Notes: generated by a model not told the origin, from the letters alone. DNA of 64,000 bases from Burkholderiales bacterium JOSHI_001 (GCA_000244995.1 CM001438.1:3372090-3436089), one strand, 5' to 3'; shown: positions 22,687-31,991, counted from the first letter of the stretch. Made by a program: numbers and translations.

Positions 22687-23609
22687 GCCACCCCCTCCGG
22701 CAGCAGCTTGCGCAGGTGAAAGTGGAAAGGCCCCAGCTTGCCGCCGTAGTTGCCGGCCGCGATGCGCAGGACACCCGCCGCGGCGCCGCGTTCGGTGATG
22801 GCCGCGATGCCCGCGCGCATGGCGTTGGCCACGTCGGTGTCGGTCAGGCCATCGATCACGATCTCCATCACGCAGCGGATGTCGTCGCTGAGTTCGGTCT
22901 TCCTGGCCAGGTGGGTCAGCGCCGGGCAGAAGGCGTCGTTGGTGGACGCCGGCAGGCTGGCGTACTTGCTGCCCACTTTCGAGCCCGAGCGCACCACGCC
23001 CCCCGGGAAGGGCATGATGACGTTGGGCACACGGCGCATCGCCGCCACCGCGGCTTCCGATCCGGCCAGCGCTTCGTCGGTGCCGGTGGCCAGCAGCAGC
23101 AGGTTGCCGCCGCCCACACCCTTGACCACCGCGGTGGTTTCCTGCGCCACGAATTCACCGTCCATCACCGGGATGCGCCAGTAGCGCTTGCCTTTGATCA
23201 TCTTGGCGATCTGCCAGCCGTCGCCGAAAAAGCGCAGGTTCTTGCCCAGGGGCACGGCCTCGCCTTCGTCCAGGCCCGCATACACGGCCGTGGTGGGACA
23301 GGTGAGAACACACTGGCCCACGCGGCGTTCGATCTGCTTGGCCAGTTCCTTGCCGCTCATGGAAAAGATCAGCACTGAAACACCTGGCCGGCCGTCCGGC
23401 GTTTCGTCGGGGTCCAGTTCGCGCTCGATCCCCGCCTCGCAGCCGCAGGCAATCACCGATGTGGCGAAGCCGGTGGCAGCCATGCCGGCGTGCATCGCCC
23501 AGGTGCGGTTGTGCGCGGTGATGAGGATGCGCGTGGCCTTCATCGGGAAGGCCTCGGCAAAGCCCTCGTCGATCAGCACGCCATTGATGCGCAGTTCGGG
23601 CGCGCTCAT
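22683..23609 (-). CDS. fhcD: Formylmethanofuran:H4MPT formyltransferase subunit of Fhc
   Basis: 308 residues, closely following Ftr/FhcD: LRINGVLIDEGFAEAFPMKATRI near the N-terminus, then RVGQCVLTCPTTAVYAG, GDGWQ, RIPVMDGEF and MPFPGGVVRSGSKVGS. It transfers the formyl group between H4MPT and methanofuran in the cytoplasm. The ATG at 23609 overlaps the fhcA stop (TGATG), and this start gives the usual family length. The open frame extends 20 codons further upstream without similarity. Confidence 0.95.
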   Translation of the reverse strand: MSAPELRINGVLIDEGFAEAFPMKATRILITAHNRTWAMHAGMAATGFATSVIACGCEAGIERELDPDETPDGRPGVSVLIFSMSGKELAKQIERRVGQCVLTCPTTAVYAGLDEGEAVPLGKNLRFFGDGWQIAKMIKGKRYWRIPVMDGEFVAQETTAVVKGVGGGNLLLLATGTDEALAGSEAAVAAMRRVPNVIMPFPGGVVRSGSKVGSKYASLPASTNDAFCPALTHLARKTELSDDIRCVMEIVIDGLTDTDVANAMRAGIAAITERGAAAGVLRIAAGNYGGKLGPFHFHLRKLLPEGVA

Positions 23610-25294
23610 CAGGTCTCCAGCCATTCGCAGTCCTGCGGCAGCAGCCTGGCGCCGTTGCAGCAGGCGCACAGCTCATCGTGGCCGATCACCTGGTAGCGCT
23701 TGTGGCCGCGCAGGTGGGGCGCGGTGTGCTCGTCGATCACACGTTCGATGCTGTCGTCGAACTTCGTGGTGGCGAAGTGCACGCCGCCGGCCGGCGTGGC
23801 CGTGACCTGGCCGTCCTTCACCACCACCGCACCGTCCTTCAACACCCAACTTGGCTTGCTGAACAGCGCCTCGGCATCGGCCGATTCGGGATAGATGGCG
23901 ATGTCGGCCGCGGCACCCTCGCCCAGGTGGCCGCGGTCCTTCAGGCCCAACAGGCGCGCCGGGCCGGCGCGGGTGAGGATGGCAATTTCGCTCAGGCTGA
24001 GTTCACGCTTCATTTCGCGCAACGCGCAGCTGGCGGCCACCTCGGGGTGCAGCCTGGCGATCTGCTCGTCCCGGAAGGGCTTGTCCATCAGCAGGCGGAT
24101 CAGGTGCGGGTAGCTGGTGAAAGGGCCGCCATTGGGGTGGTCGGTGGTGAGCACGATGCGCCAGGGGTCCTTCACCTGCAGGAAGATCTCCAGGCCGATC
24201 ACCCATTGCAGCGCGTTCACATAGCTCTGCTCGCGGTACTTGAAGGGCACCACGCCGCAGCCGGCGTCCTGTTCGATGTCGGCGCCGATCCACTTGCGCG
24301 GGTTGGCCAGGTCGGCGTTGGCGTGCTGGCGCATGGTGTCGCCGGACGCGGTGACGGTCTGGCCGAAGATGATCTGGCCCACGTCGATGCTGACGTTGGG
24401 GTGGGCGTTCACGGCTTCGGCCAGTTGCAGCGCGGCGGACGAAAACTTCTTGGGCCCTTCGGTGCCGTAGGCATGGAACTGCACATGCGTGAGGTGACCA
24501 GGCCGGCCTTCCAGCGCTTCGATGGTGGCCAGCGTGGACGCGATGTTGCCCGCCACCCCCAGGTTGCTGGCGTGGATGTGCAGCGGGTGCGCCAGGCCCA
24601 GTTCATGCACCGCACGCGACAGCGCTGTGACCACCTGGCGCGGCGTGATGGCCCAGTGCACATGCGCTTCGTCCACGTCCAGCTTGCGCTGGTTGAACTT
24701 GAAGGCCGAGATGCCGGCCGGGTTCACCACCTTGATGCCCATGGCCTTGGTGGCGTGCACGATGTAGCCCACGTAGTCGCGCAGGCGCTCGCGCCCGGCG
24801 CCCTTGGCCAGCAGGTTCAGGAAGACCTCGTCGCTGCCGATCATGGCGTAGGCGCCATGGTCGATGATGGGCACGTCACCCATCTCCAGGTGCGCATGGC
24901 GCGCGTTGGCCGGCACCAGCGCAGGCTCGAACGCGGCGGTGTAGCCCATCTCGGCATAGCGGTAGCCGGTGGCCAGGGTGCCCGGTGTGCAGCCGCCGCA
25001 GCTGGGCAGCAGCAGCGGGTTGCTGGGCAAGGGCTCGGGCTGCAGGCCGCGCCGGTGCGCTTCGGGCAGCAGCAGGCGCGCCAGGTTCACCTTGCCGCCA
25101 CCGATGTGGCTGTGCAGGTCAATGCCGCCGGCCATGACGATGGCGCCGCTGGCGTTGATGGTTTGGGTGGCCGGCTCACGCGGATCGGCCGCCACGATGC
25201 GACCGTCGCGCACGAAGAGGTCGCGCACCTGGCCGTCCACGCCGTTGGCCGGGTCGACCACCTTGCCGCCGGTGATGCGCAGGCTGGCGCTCAT
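23609..25294 (-). CDS. fhcA: Formyltransferase/hydrolase complex subunit A (formylmethanofuran hydrolase)
   Basis: 561 residues of the FwdA/FmdA amidohydrolase family. The metal-binding HxH appears as GGIDLHSHIGGGKVN (His61, His63), followed by long conserved stretches including TGYRYAEMGYTAAFEPAL, HIHASNLGVAGN and LTTDHPNGGPF. FhcA hydrolyses N-formylmethanofuran to formate. The start is ATG 25294, which overlaps the fhcB stop by 4 nt; the longer open frame upstream overlaps fhcB and is not coding here. Usual family length. Confidence 0.95.
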   Translation of the reverse strand: MSASLRITGGKVVDPANGVDGQVRDLFVRDGRIVAADPREPATQTINASGAIVMAGGIDLHSHIGGGKVNLARLLLPEAHRRGLQPEPLPSNPLLLPSCGGCTPGTLATGYRYAEMGYTAAFEPALVPANARHAHLEMGDVPIIDHGAYAMIGSDEVFLNLLAKGAGRERLRDYVGYIVHATKAMGIKVVNPAGISAFKFNQRKLDVDEAHVHWAITPRQVVTALSRAVHELGLAHPLHIHASNLGVAGNIASTLATIEALEGRPGHLTHVQFHAYGTEGPKKFSSAALQLAEAVNAHPNVSIDVGQIIFGQTVTASGDTMRQHANADLANPRKWIGADIEQDAGCGVVPFKYREQSYVNALQWVIGLEIFLQVKDPWRIVLTTDHPNGGPFTSYPHLIRLLMDKPFRDEQIARLHPEVAASCALREMKRELSLSEIAILTRAGPARLLGLKDRGHLGEGAAADIAIYPESADAEALFSKPSWVLKDGAVVVKDGQVTATPAGGVHFATTKFDDSIERVIDEHTAPHLRGHKRYQVIGHDELCACCNGARLLPQDCEWLET

Positions 25295-26556
25295 GCCGCG
25301 GCTCCCAAGGCCTTCAGCATCGCCTCGGCCACGGCGGCCACACCGGGCAGGCCGTCGTCGCGGTGGGCCTGCAGCGGCAACACCACCGGACCATCGGTGC
25401 GGAACAGGTGCCCTGCGGCGTTCAGGCCCGGCGTGGCCACGGGGATGAACACGGTGTTCGCGGCCGATGCGGCCTGCAGCCTCGGCCCCATGGCCGGCGG
25501 GCCGAGCACGATGCACGGCAGCTTGTTGGCAGGTGGCAGGCGCTCGGCGTTGAAGCTCATCACCCACAGCAGGCCGTCCACCGCGCCGTCGGCCAGCAGC
25601 TTTGAGCTGCCATACAGCAGCGGTTCATGGCGCAGGCCTTGCGCGCCCACGCGGGTGCGCAGCGGCAGGCCGGACAGCCAGGTGAGGGTCTGGTTCAGCG
25701 CCGCGGCGCCGTCGTTGCCCCCCAGCGGCAGCAATGCGCTGCGGGTCTTGCGGTTCAACTGGCCGACGATGCGGTTGGCCATTTCCATCAGCAGCGCACC
25801 TTGCGGCCCCAGTGTGCCGGGCTCGATGACCAGCACGCTGTAGGGGCTGGCCTTCAACCGCGCGGCCAGGCCGGCCACGTCGGTGTGCAGCAGGTCGTGG
25901 AAGCTGCGCCCGTCCACCGCGGCGGCCAGCGCCTGAAGATCGGTGGCAATGTCGCCGCAGCCGGCCACCGCGGTGACCGGCATCGCATGCGGTGCATGGG
26001 CGGGCGGCGGCACGCCCAGGAACACCAGTTCGCGGCAAGGGCTGCCGGCTTGGGCCAGGCCCAGGCGCCGGAACAGTTCGGGATAGGCGCTGGCGGGCGT
26101 GCCCACGCAGACCACCAACTCGGCCTGGGCCCGCGCATCACCCAGGGTGACGGTGTACTGCCCGCGGTCCTGCAAGGCGCGCAGCGCGCGGAACAGGCCG
26201 TCACCGTCCGCGTGGTCGGTGATGGCCTCGCAGCGCGCAGCCAGGCGGTACAGCGCGCGCGCGCCGGCGATGTCGGTGCCTCCGCCGCCGAACAGCGGCG
26301 CGCGCCAGGCGCCCAGGCGCTGCACGGCAGCGGTGATGGCGGCGTCGTGCGTGGCGGCTTGGCCGTCCACCCAGGGCCCGCTGCCGGCCGCATGCAGGCC
26401 GGCCAGGGCCTGGCGGGCGCGGGGGCAGGTGCTGCCGTTCAGGCTGGGGGCGCTGCCGGCGGCGTTGGCGGCCAGGTCGAAGCCGTCGCACAACAGGGCG
26501 CAGAACGGGCAGGTCCAGGTCGGGGCCTGGGTGGGGGACTCGAGGGTGGCGCTCAT
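25291..26556 (-). CDS. fhcB: Formyltransferase/hydrolase complex subunit B
   Basis: 421 residues related to FwdB/FmdB (molybdopterin oxidoreductase fold). The N-terminus has WTCPFCALLCDGF, then FGGGGTDIAGARALYRLA and, near the end, RTDGPVVLPL. In bacterial Fhc this subunit lacks the redox role of the archaeal enzyme and is structural. The ATG at 26556 fits the family N-terminus. It is the first gene of fhcBADC-fae2-pabBC-HAD. A -24/-12 promoter match lies immediately upstream (26574-26589), predicting a very short leader, and no clear Shine-Dalgarno sequence is present. Confidence 0.93.
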   Translation of the reverse strand: MSATLESPTQAPTWTCPFCALLCDGFDLAANAAGSAPSLNGSTCPRARQALAGLHAAGSGPWVDGQAATHDAAITAAVQRLGAWRAPLFGGGGTDIAGARALYRLAARCEAITDHADGDGLFRALRALQDRGQYTVTLGDARAQAELVVCVGTPASAYPELFRRLGLAQAGSPCRELVFLGVPPPAHAPHAMPVTAVAGCGDIATDLQALAAAVDGRSFHDLLHTDVAGLAARLKASPYSVLVIEPGTLGPQGALLMEMANRIVGQLNRKTRSALLPLGGNDGAAALNQTLTWLSGLPLRTRVGAQGLRHEPLLYGSSKLLADGAVDGLLWVMSFNAERLPPANKLPCIVLGPPAMGPRLQAASAANTVFIPVATPGLNAAGHLFRTDGPVVLPLQAHRDDGLPGVAAVAEAMLKALGAAA

Positions 26557-26573
26557 GGTGCAGCGGCGGCAGT

Positions 26574-26589
26574 CGCAAGCCATATGCCA
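26574..26589 (-). promoter_or_regulatory. Putative sigma54 (-24/-12) promoter of fhcB operon
   Basis: On the minus strand the sequence reads TGGC-ATATGGC-TTGCG, with GG and GC separated by exactly 10 nt. Predicted start of transcription is near 26563, only about 7 nt before the fhcB ATG, so the leader would be nearly absent. That makes this the least certain of the five sites functionally, although the sequence match is one of the best. Confidence 0.55.
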
Positions 26590-26656
26590 CCACCCGCCAC
26601 AGGGAGGAAACGGACCGCGGGCGGCCAGTCTGTGCTGTTCCGCCGCAGGCCGGCGA

Positions 26657-26667
26657 CACACTGTGTG
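26657..26667. promoter_or_regulatory. Putative activator dyad CACAC-T-GTGTG upstream of fhcB
   Basis: A perfect 11-bp dyad located about 95 bp upstream of the predicted fhcB transcription start, in the 223-bp gap after the HisA-like gene. It has the same ACACnGTG core as the three sites in front of xoxF. Nothing else of note is seen in this gap apart from a weak GTTTG/CAAAC dyad. Confidence 0.45.
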
Positions 26668-26779
26668 CCGATTCCAGGGGTTTGGCCGGTCAAACGGCTG
26701 CCCTCGGCCGTGCCCAGCCCATGGCACGAATCCTGAAACCGACCGGGCCATGGTCCGTGCCGTCCTGCTGTCCTGCCGC

Positions 26780-27499
26780 TCATGCCGTGGCCTTTGCAGG
26801 CGCCAGCGTGCCATCGTGCAAGGCGCTGGCCACCAGCCAGGCGGCGGCACCGGCGTCACCGGCCTGGGCCAGGTCGCTGGCATGGCGAATGCCGCCCGCG
26901 CCCACCCAGGTGGCATGCGGTTTCAGGGCCTGCAGTTCGGCAAAGCGCTGCAGGTCGGGGCCGCTGGCGGCACCCACACGGTCCAGGGTCATCACGATCA
27001 CCGTGTCGGGCCACAGCGCAGGCTGCTGCCACACGCCGGCCGGGTCCATGGGCTGCTGCTGGCGGCAGTCCAGCGACAGGATGGCCCGCGGGTCGGCGGT
27101 CATCATCTGCAGGGCCCGCAGGCTGGCCAGGGATTCACTCCCCAGGACGGGCCGCATGCGCGTGGCAAGTTCGCCCAGCCCTGCACGCAGGGCGGCCAGG
27201 TCCGCTTCCGTCTTGAAGCCGGCGTCCAACCAGAGGCTGCGCTGCGGGTCGGCCGCCAGCAACTGGCGCAAGACCTCCACCTGGGCCCGGCCCTCCACAA
27301 TGGCATCCAGGTCGGCGACATACAGCGTGTTGCTGCCCGTGCAATGCCGCAGGGCCGCGGCCACGTCCACCGGTGCGCTGCCAGCCACCAGCGGCGTGAC
27401 GATGGGCCTGTAGCTGCTGCGCTGGCCACGCACCGCGCGCACCACCTGGCCGTGCAGCAGGTCCAGCACCGGGATGACTTCGGGAACGATGGGCTTCAT
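26780..27499 (-). CDS. HisA/HisF-family TIM-barrel protein of the C1 cluster
   Basis: 239 residues with HisA-like features: N-terminal EVIPVLDLLHGQVVRAVRGQR, TLYVADLDAIVEG at strand 2-3, WLDAGF, and a C-terminal phosphate-binding region WVGAGGIRHASDLAQ. It is not the histidine-biosynthesis enzyme by context, since no his genes are near. HisA-like proteins recur in methylotroph and methanogen C1 clusters, and a role in methanofuran or H4MPT synthesis is plausible but unassigned. ATG 27499 matches the family start. It is transcribed divergently from the mfnF homologue and lies 223 bp upstream of fhcB on the same strand. Confidence 0.8.
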   Translation of the reverse strand: MKPIVPEVIPVLDLLHGQVVRAVRGQRSSYRPIVTPLVAGSAPVDVAAALRHCTGSNTLYVADLDAIVEGRAQVEVLRQLLAADPQRSLWLDAGFKTEADLAALRAGLGELATRMRPVLGSESLASLRALQMMTADPRAILSLDCRQQQPMDPAGVWQQPALWPDTVIVMTLDRVGAASGPDLQRFAELQALKPHATWVGAGGIRHASDLAQAGDAGAAAWLVASALHDGTLAPAKATA

Positions 27500-27588
27500 G
27501 TTGGGGGGCGCGCCCCACAGGGCGTGTGGGCGCGCAGGTCCTGCCGGAGACGGGCCGCGCATTCTCGCTGCTGCCCGCACCGCCGCCC

Positions 27589-28644
27589 ATGAAACCGTCT
27601 CACCGCAGCGTCATCGGCTGGGACGTGGGCGGTGCCCACGTCAAGGCGTGTTGGGTGCAACAGGGCCGCGTGCATGCGGTGGCGCAGTGGCCCTGCCCGC
27701 TGTGGCAGGGGCTGCAGCACCTGGACGCGGCCATCGCCCAGGCGCAAGCGCTGTGGCCGCTGGCCGACGCCCACCACGGGCTGACCATGACCGGCGAGAT
27801 GGCCGACCTGTTCCCCGACCGCGAAGCCGGTGTGGCCGCGTTGGCCGCGCGCCTGGCCCAGCACCTGGGGCCGTCGCTGGTGATCTACGCCGGTGCTGCG
27901 GGCTGGTTGCCCGCCGGGCGCGCCGCGCGCCACTGGCGCGGCGTGGCATCGGCCAACTGGCGGCTGACCGCCGAATGGCTGGCCCGGCAGCTGGGCGACG
28001 CGGTGCTGGTGGACATCGGCAGCACCACCACCGACCTGGTGCCGCTGCACGGCGGCCAGGTGGCCAGCCGCTGTGAAGACGACGCGCAGCGCCTGGCCCA
28101 TGGCGAATTGGTCTACCAGGGCGTGGCGCGCACCCCGCTGTGCGCGCTGGGCCCGCAAGTCCGTTTCGATGGTGACGACGTGAACCTGATGAACGAGTTG
28201 TTCGCCACCAGTGCCGACGTCTACCGGCTGACCGGCGACCTGGACCCCGCCCACGACCAACACCCCGCCGCCGACGGCGCAGCCAAGGACAAGCTGGCCA
28301 CGCAGCAGCGCCTGGCGCGCTTGATCGGCCGCGACGCGCGCGACGCCTCGGACGCGCAGTGGCTGGCACTGGCGCACACCTTCCGCCAGCGCCAGGTGGC
28401 CGAGATCCACCGCAACCTGCAGCGGGTGCTGGCCGGCGCGGACCTGCCTGCCGCCGCCCCGTTGGTGGCCGCAGGCTGCGGCGCCTTCCTGGTGCCTGAA
28501 CTGGCGGCCACGGTGGGCCGCCCGCAGGCATCGCTGGTCGCCATGCTGCCCTTGGACGAGTTGACCGCGGCCGACCGCGCCTGGGCCGGGGTGTGCGCCC
28601 CCGCGGTGGCCGCCGCGCTGCTGGCCCCGGGTCCAGAGGGCTGA
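27589..28644 (+). CDS. mfnF: Hydantoinase/oxoprolinase-type ASKHA protein (MfnF homologue)
   Basis: 351 residues with an actin-like ATPase fold: GWDVGGAHVKACW at the N-terminus and DIGSTTTDLVPL as the second phosphate motif. It resembles the methanogen MfnF family that joins the furan and tyramine-glutamate halves of methanofuran (established for the archaeal enzyme; assigned here by similarity). Start is ATG 27589; 21 extra codons upstream lack similarity. It is followed after 6 nt by an amino-acid-kinase gene, and the pair forms a short plus-strand operon between two minus-strand operons. A GC-rich dyad (27508-27535) sits in the divergent promoter region. Confidence 0.82.
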   Translation: MKPSHRSVIGWDVGGAHVKACWVQQGRVHAVAQWPCPLWQGLQHLDAAIAQAQALWPLADAHHGLTMTGEMADLFPDREAGVAALAARLAQHLGPSLVIYAGAAGWLPAGRAARHWRGVASANWRLTAEWLARQLGDAVLVDIGSTTTDLVPLHGGQVASRCEDDAQRLAHGELVYQGVARTPLCALGPQVRFDGDDVNLMNELFATSADVYRLTGDLDPAHDQHPAADGAAKDKLATQQRLARLIGRDARDASDAQWLALAHTFRQRQVAEIHRNLQRVLAGADLPAAAPLVAAGCGAFLVPELAATVGRPQASLVAMLPLDELTAADRAWAGVCAPAVAAALLAPGPEG

Positions 28645-28650
28645 CGCCGC

Positions 28651-29253
28651 ATGTGGATCGTCAAGCTCGGAGGCAGCCTGGCCAAGGCCGGCGACCTGTT
28701 GCCCTGGCTGCGCATGCTGGCGGCCTTCGGCGGCGGACGGGTGGCGGTGGTGCCGGGCGGGTCGGTGTTTGCCGACACGGTGCGGCAGGCCCAGCAGACC
28801 TGGGACTTCAACGACCTGGCCGCGCACAACATGGCGGTGCTGGCCATGGGCCAGATGGCCTTGATGATGCACGCGCTGGAGCCCCGCCTGGCGCTGGTGA
28901 CGCAGGAGTCGCAAATCATGCCCGCGTTGCGGGCCGGCCGGGTGGCGCTGTGGATGCCCTTGCCGATGATGCGCGACGCCCCCGACATGCTGACCAGTTG
29001 GGAGGTCAGCGCCGACAGCCTGTCGCTGTGGCTGGCGCGCACCCTGCACGCTGAACGCCTGGTGGTGGTGAAGTCCTGCCCCATCGACCGCCAGCAAAGC
29101 TTTGAAGAACTGACCGCCGCCGGCGTGCTGGACGCGCGCTTTGCGCAGTGGGCGCACGACGCACCCTTCCCCATCGAACTGGTGGAACGCCAGCAGGTGA
29201 GCGAGCTGCGCGACGCGCTGGTGCTGGGCAACCCGCCCGGCACCTACCAATAG
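28651..29253 (+). CDS. Amino acid kinase family protein (MfnE-like)
   Basis: 200 residues of the aspartate/glutamate/uridylate kinase fold: MWIVKLGGSL, RVAVVPGGSVFAD, then LVVVKSCPIDR. In methanogens MfnE, of this fold, activates the furan phosphate for methanofuran assembly. Pairing with the mfnF homologue and facing mfnB supports the same role here (inference). Its stop lies only 2 nt from that of the convergent mfnB gene. Confidence 0.75.
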   Translation: MWIVKLGGSLAKAGDLLPWLRMLAAFGGGRVAVVPGGSVFADTVRQAQQTWDFNDLAAHNMAVLAMGQMALMMHALEPRLALVTQESQIMPALRAGRVALWMPLPMMRDAPDMLTSWEVSADSLSLWLARTLHAERLVVVKSCPIDRQQSFEELTAAGVLDARFAQWAHDAPFPIELVERQQVSELRDALVLGNPPGTYQ

Positions 29254-29255
29254 CG

Positions 29256-29972
29256 TCAGTGCGCGGCTGCGCGTTCGGCCGGCGCGGCACAGGCCTCGCA
29301 CAAGGCACGCACGCGCTGCGGCACCAGGTTCCCGGCACGGTCGCCGTCGCACACGGCGCTGCGAAAGCCGGCGAAATCCGGCGCCAGTCGGCGCAGGGTT
29401 TCCAACTCGATCAACCGCAATGCGCCGGCCAGGCCGGCCAGGCGGCCCGAGGCCTGAACCGCTTCGATGAATTCCGCCAAGGCCGAGACCGGCACCCGCT
29501 GCAGCAGGCTGCCGCCCAGCTTGGCCTGGGTGTCCAGCATCAGTGCCGGAAACACATGGAAGTCATCTCCGGCCACGGCCAACGCAGCCCGCACCGCTGC
29601 CATGGGCACGCCGGCATCGGCGATGAACACCGGCACCACGGTGGCACCACAACGCGCCAGCGCCTCCAGCAGCGCTGTCACGCCGGGACCGGGCGAGATG
29701 CCCACCTTCACGTAATTCACCCCCGTGGCGGCCACCGCGGCCACACGCTGCAGGATGGCATCCAGCGCATCACTGGCGTGATCACCGATGGTCGCGCTGA
29801 TGCGTCCGCTGCCGGGTTGGGCACGCAGCGCAAGCACCACCTCCGAAATGGTGGCCACCGGCAGACCGCCCAAGGCGCCATCGGCGGGGTCCTTCAAGTC
29901 GATGAAGTCCACGCCGGTCGCCGCCACCTCGCGCGCCTCGGTCACGTTTCGCACACTGACCAGCAGGCGCAT
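29256..29972 (-). CDS. mfnB: (5-formylfuran-3-yl)methyl phosphate synthase-like protein
   Basis: 238 residues of the MfnB/DUF556 TIM-barrel family: MRLLVSVRNVTEA, DFIDLKDPADGALGG, VNYVKVGISPGPG, FPALMLDTQAKLGGSLL. MfnB makes the furan ring phosphate of methanofuran from glyceraldehyde 3-phosphate in methanogens; the bacterial homologues sit in C1 clusters. ATG 29972 has GGAG eight nt upstream. It is the last gene of the regulator-dmrB-DHPS-DUF447 operon. Confidence 0.88.
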   Translation of the reverse strand: MRLLVSVRNVTEAREVAATGVDFIDLKDPADGALGGLPVATISEVVLALRAQPGSGRISATIGDHASDALDAILQRVAAVAATGVNYVKVGISPGPGVTALLEALARCGATVVPVFIADAGVPMAAVRAALAVAGDDFHVFPALMLDTQAKLGGSLLQRVPVSALAEFIEAVQASGRLAGLAGALRLIELETLRRLAPDFAGFRSAVCDGDRAGNLVPQRVRALCEACAAPAERAAAH

Positions 29973-29983
29973 CAGCCCGTCTC

Positions 29984-30580
29984 CTATTGAGGCTTGGTGC
30001 GGTGCGCCAGCACCGCCTCTTGCAGCCAGGCCCAGGCTTCGCGCTCCGGGTCGGCTGCGGTCTTGTCGATGGCGATCTGCAGGTAATGCATCTCGGCGTC
30101 CACCTTGTCGGCCGGCAGCATGGGCAGCCGGCTCACCAGCACCGCGCCTTCCAGCACCGCAGCCTGGGCGCGGTTCATGCCCGGGAAAGGCGCGTGCTGC
30201 TCGGCCTTGCCGCGGGCGAGCCACAGGCGCGGGCGCTGGGGGTCCTTGTCCTGTCGGGCCAGGGCCAGGGTTTCATGGCCCAGCGCGTTGGCCAGCCGCC
30301 ACCAGCCCGCTCCCGCGGCCACCGTGGGCCACTGCCGCTGCCGGCCGGTGACGCAGCCGGCGAACACGCGCACATCGGTCAAGGTGTTCAACACCGCCTT
30401 GCCCGTGGCCAGGATGTTGTCCAGCGTGGTGGACGGCCGGAAGGGCTGGATCAGCACCTCGTTGCCCAGGTAACGCAGGCCCATCGGCGCCACATGCACC
30501 ACGCCCGCCGCCGAGCAGGTGGTGATGACGGTTTCATAGATGGGCGCGGCATCGTCGCCGCTGCGTGCGGGGCTGTTCAT
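29984..30580 (-). CDS. DUF447-like protein of the C1 cluster
   Basis: 198 residues: IYETVITTCSAAGVVHVAPMGLRYLG at the N-terminus, TTLDNILATGKAVLNTL and NRAQAAVLEGAVLVSRLPML. This matches the DUF447 family shared by methanogens and H4MPT-using bacteria, probably a flavin-reductase-like split barrel. Function is unassigned. ATG 30580 lies 7 nt after the upstream stop; ATG 30604 is an alternative that would overlap it. Presence in the dmrB-mfnB operon implies a part in cofactor synthesis. Confidence 0.75.
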   Translation of the reverse strand: MNSPARSGDDAAPIYETVITTCSAAGVVHVAPMGLRYLGNEVLIQPFRPSTTLDNILATGKAVLNTLTDVRVFAGCVTGRQRQWPTVAAGAGWWRLANALGHETLALARQDKDPQRPRLWLARGKAEQHAPFPGMNRAQAAVLEGAVLVSRLPMLPADKVDAEMHYLQIAIDKTAADPEREAWAWLQEAVLAHRTKPQ

Positions 30581-30587
30581 CGCTGCG

Positions 30588-31991
30588 TCAAGGCTTGCGG
30601 CCATTGTCGCCGCGGGTGGGGCCGGGGGCGCACCAGCCCAGGTCGTCCGGCCCGCGCTCCACCGCCGCGCCCCAGTTCAACGGGCGGTCCTGCACATAAC
30701 GTTTGCCCAGTTCCCAGGCGGTCTGCGCCCGGGCCAGTTCCACCCCCATGTAGAAGGCGTGGCCGGCGTCGTCCTGCAGGCCCAGTTGCGGCCACAGCGC
30801 GAAGGGGTCGGTGCCGCGGCGGATGCCGTCGCGGTTGTAGACATGCAGGCCGTCCTCGGCCACCTGCACGCGGAAGTTGGGGTCGCGCACCTGACCTGCC
30901 GTGGCGGCGATTTCTTCGGCGCTGTCGGGGAACGGCGCCTTGTCGTGGGCGGTCATCAGCGCGTCGCTCAGGCCCTTGGGCAGGCAGCGGTTTTCGCGTG
31001 CGTTGTGCATGATGCGCCGGGCCCAGTCGGCCTCGCGCACCGCGCGCCGTGCGTGCGGGCTGACCTGGGTGGTGAGGATGGCCGACGCGCGCAACTCCGC
31101 CGCCACGCCCAGCAGCAGGGCGTTGATGCCGCTGGTGTCGGCCTCGGTCAGTTCGGTCAGGTTGCCCACGCCCAGCAGGATGGGCGCGTCGGGGAAGCGC
31201 TGGCGCAGCGCGTGGTAGCGCACCAGGGACGAGAGAAAGCCGAAGGGCAGCGGGTCCAGGATGGGATCGGCCAGGAAGGCACGGCCCTTCTTCTGGAAGG
31301 CCTCGACACAGCGCCACAGCGAGGCTTCGTCCTGCGGCTCGCGCGGCACCAGCACGGGCGTGGACGCCACCTCGTCGGCGACCCACAGGGTGTCTTCGCG
31401 CAGGCTGAGCAGGAAGTCGGCGCCGGCGCGGCCGCCGCGCAGCAGTTCATCCGGGGTTTGCGAATCGACGCTGACCCGAAACCCGGCTTCGCGCAGGGCG
31501 CGCACCGTGTCTTCGAGATGGGGGTAAGGCGTGGCCGGCAGGCAGCCCAGGTCGATGACGTCGGCGCCGTCGGCCGCCAGGCTGCGCGCGCGGGCCAGGG
31601 TCTGGTCCACCGTCAGCGCGGTGGCGTCCACGATCTCGGCAAAGATCTGCACCTCGAAAGCGTCCAGGTTCACCGGGGTGGCGCGGCGTTTGAAGTGCAT
31701 CGGCAGGTCTTTCAGCTCCTGCGGGCCCCGCTCCACCGGCACACCCAAGGCCTGGGCCAGACCGTCCACGTCGCCAGCGCAGCGCCCGGGCAGCACCACG
31801 CGATTCGCAGCCACCGGGGTAGGCAGGCGGCGGCGCACCATGTCGGTGGTCATCAGCGCGGCCACCTGCAGGCCCAGTTCCTTCACCTCCCAGGTGAAAG
31901 GAGCGTCGCCTTGCGTGCTGTCCAGGCCTTCCAGCACCCGCCTCAGGGCCGGCTCGGCCAGACGCCCGGTCAGGAAGAGGATGTGTTCCAT
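30588..31991 (-). CDS. Dihydropteroate synthase-like protein (DUF6513 type)
   Basis: 467 residues. The C-terminal two thirds resemble a pterin-binding TIM barrel (VNLDAFEVQIFAEIVDA, ADVIDLGCLPAT, GFRVSVDSQTPDE, FLADPILDPLPFG), preceded by a ~130-residue N-terminal domain (MEHILFLTGRLAEPAL). Such proteins are found only in H4MPT-containing organisms. The family logic suggests joining of pterin and the arylamine part of H4MPT, as DHPS does in folate synthesis (inference). ATG 31991 overlaps the dmrB end by 22 nt. Confidence 0.82.
   Translation of the reverse strand: MEHILFLTGRLAEPALRRVLEGLDSTQGDAPFTWEVKELGLQVAALMTTDMVRRRLPTPVAANRVVLPGRCAGDVDGLAQALGVPVERGPQELKDLPMHFKRRATPVNLDAFEVQIFAEIVDATALTVDQTLARARSLAADGADVIDLGCLPATPYPHLEDTVRALREAGFRVSVDSQTPDELLRGGRAGADFLLSLREDTLWVADEVASTPVLVPREPQDEASLWRCVEAFQKKGRAFLADPILDPLPFGFLSSLVRYHALRQRFPDAPILLGVGNLTELTEADTSGINALLLGVAAELRASAILTTQVSPHARRAVREADWARRIMHNARENRCLPKGLSDALMTAHDKAPFPDSAEEIAATAGQVRDPNFRVQVAEDGLHVYNRDGIRRGTDPFALWPQLGLQDDAGHAFYMGVELARAQTAWELGKRYVQDRPLNWGAAVERGPDDLGWCAPGPTRGDNGRKP

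Noticed and set aside
25447-25459. Perfect dyad GAACACGGTGTTC
   Set aside because: Lies deep inside fhcB coding sequence with no promoter element near; probably chance.
23678-25843. 721-codon plus-strand open frame opposite fhcA and fhcB
   Set aside because: Shadow of fhcA/fhcB, which match known families over full length.
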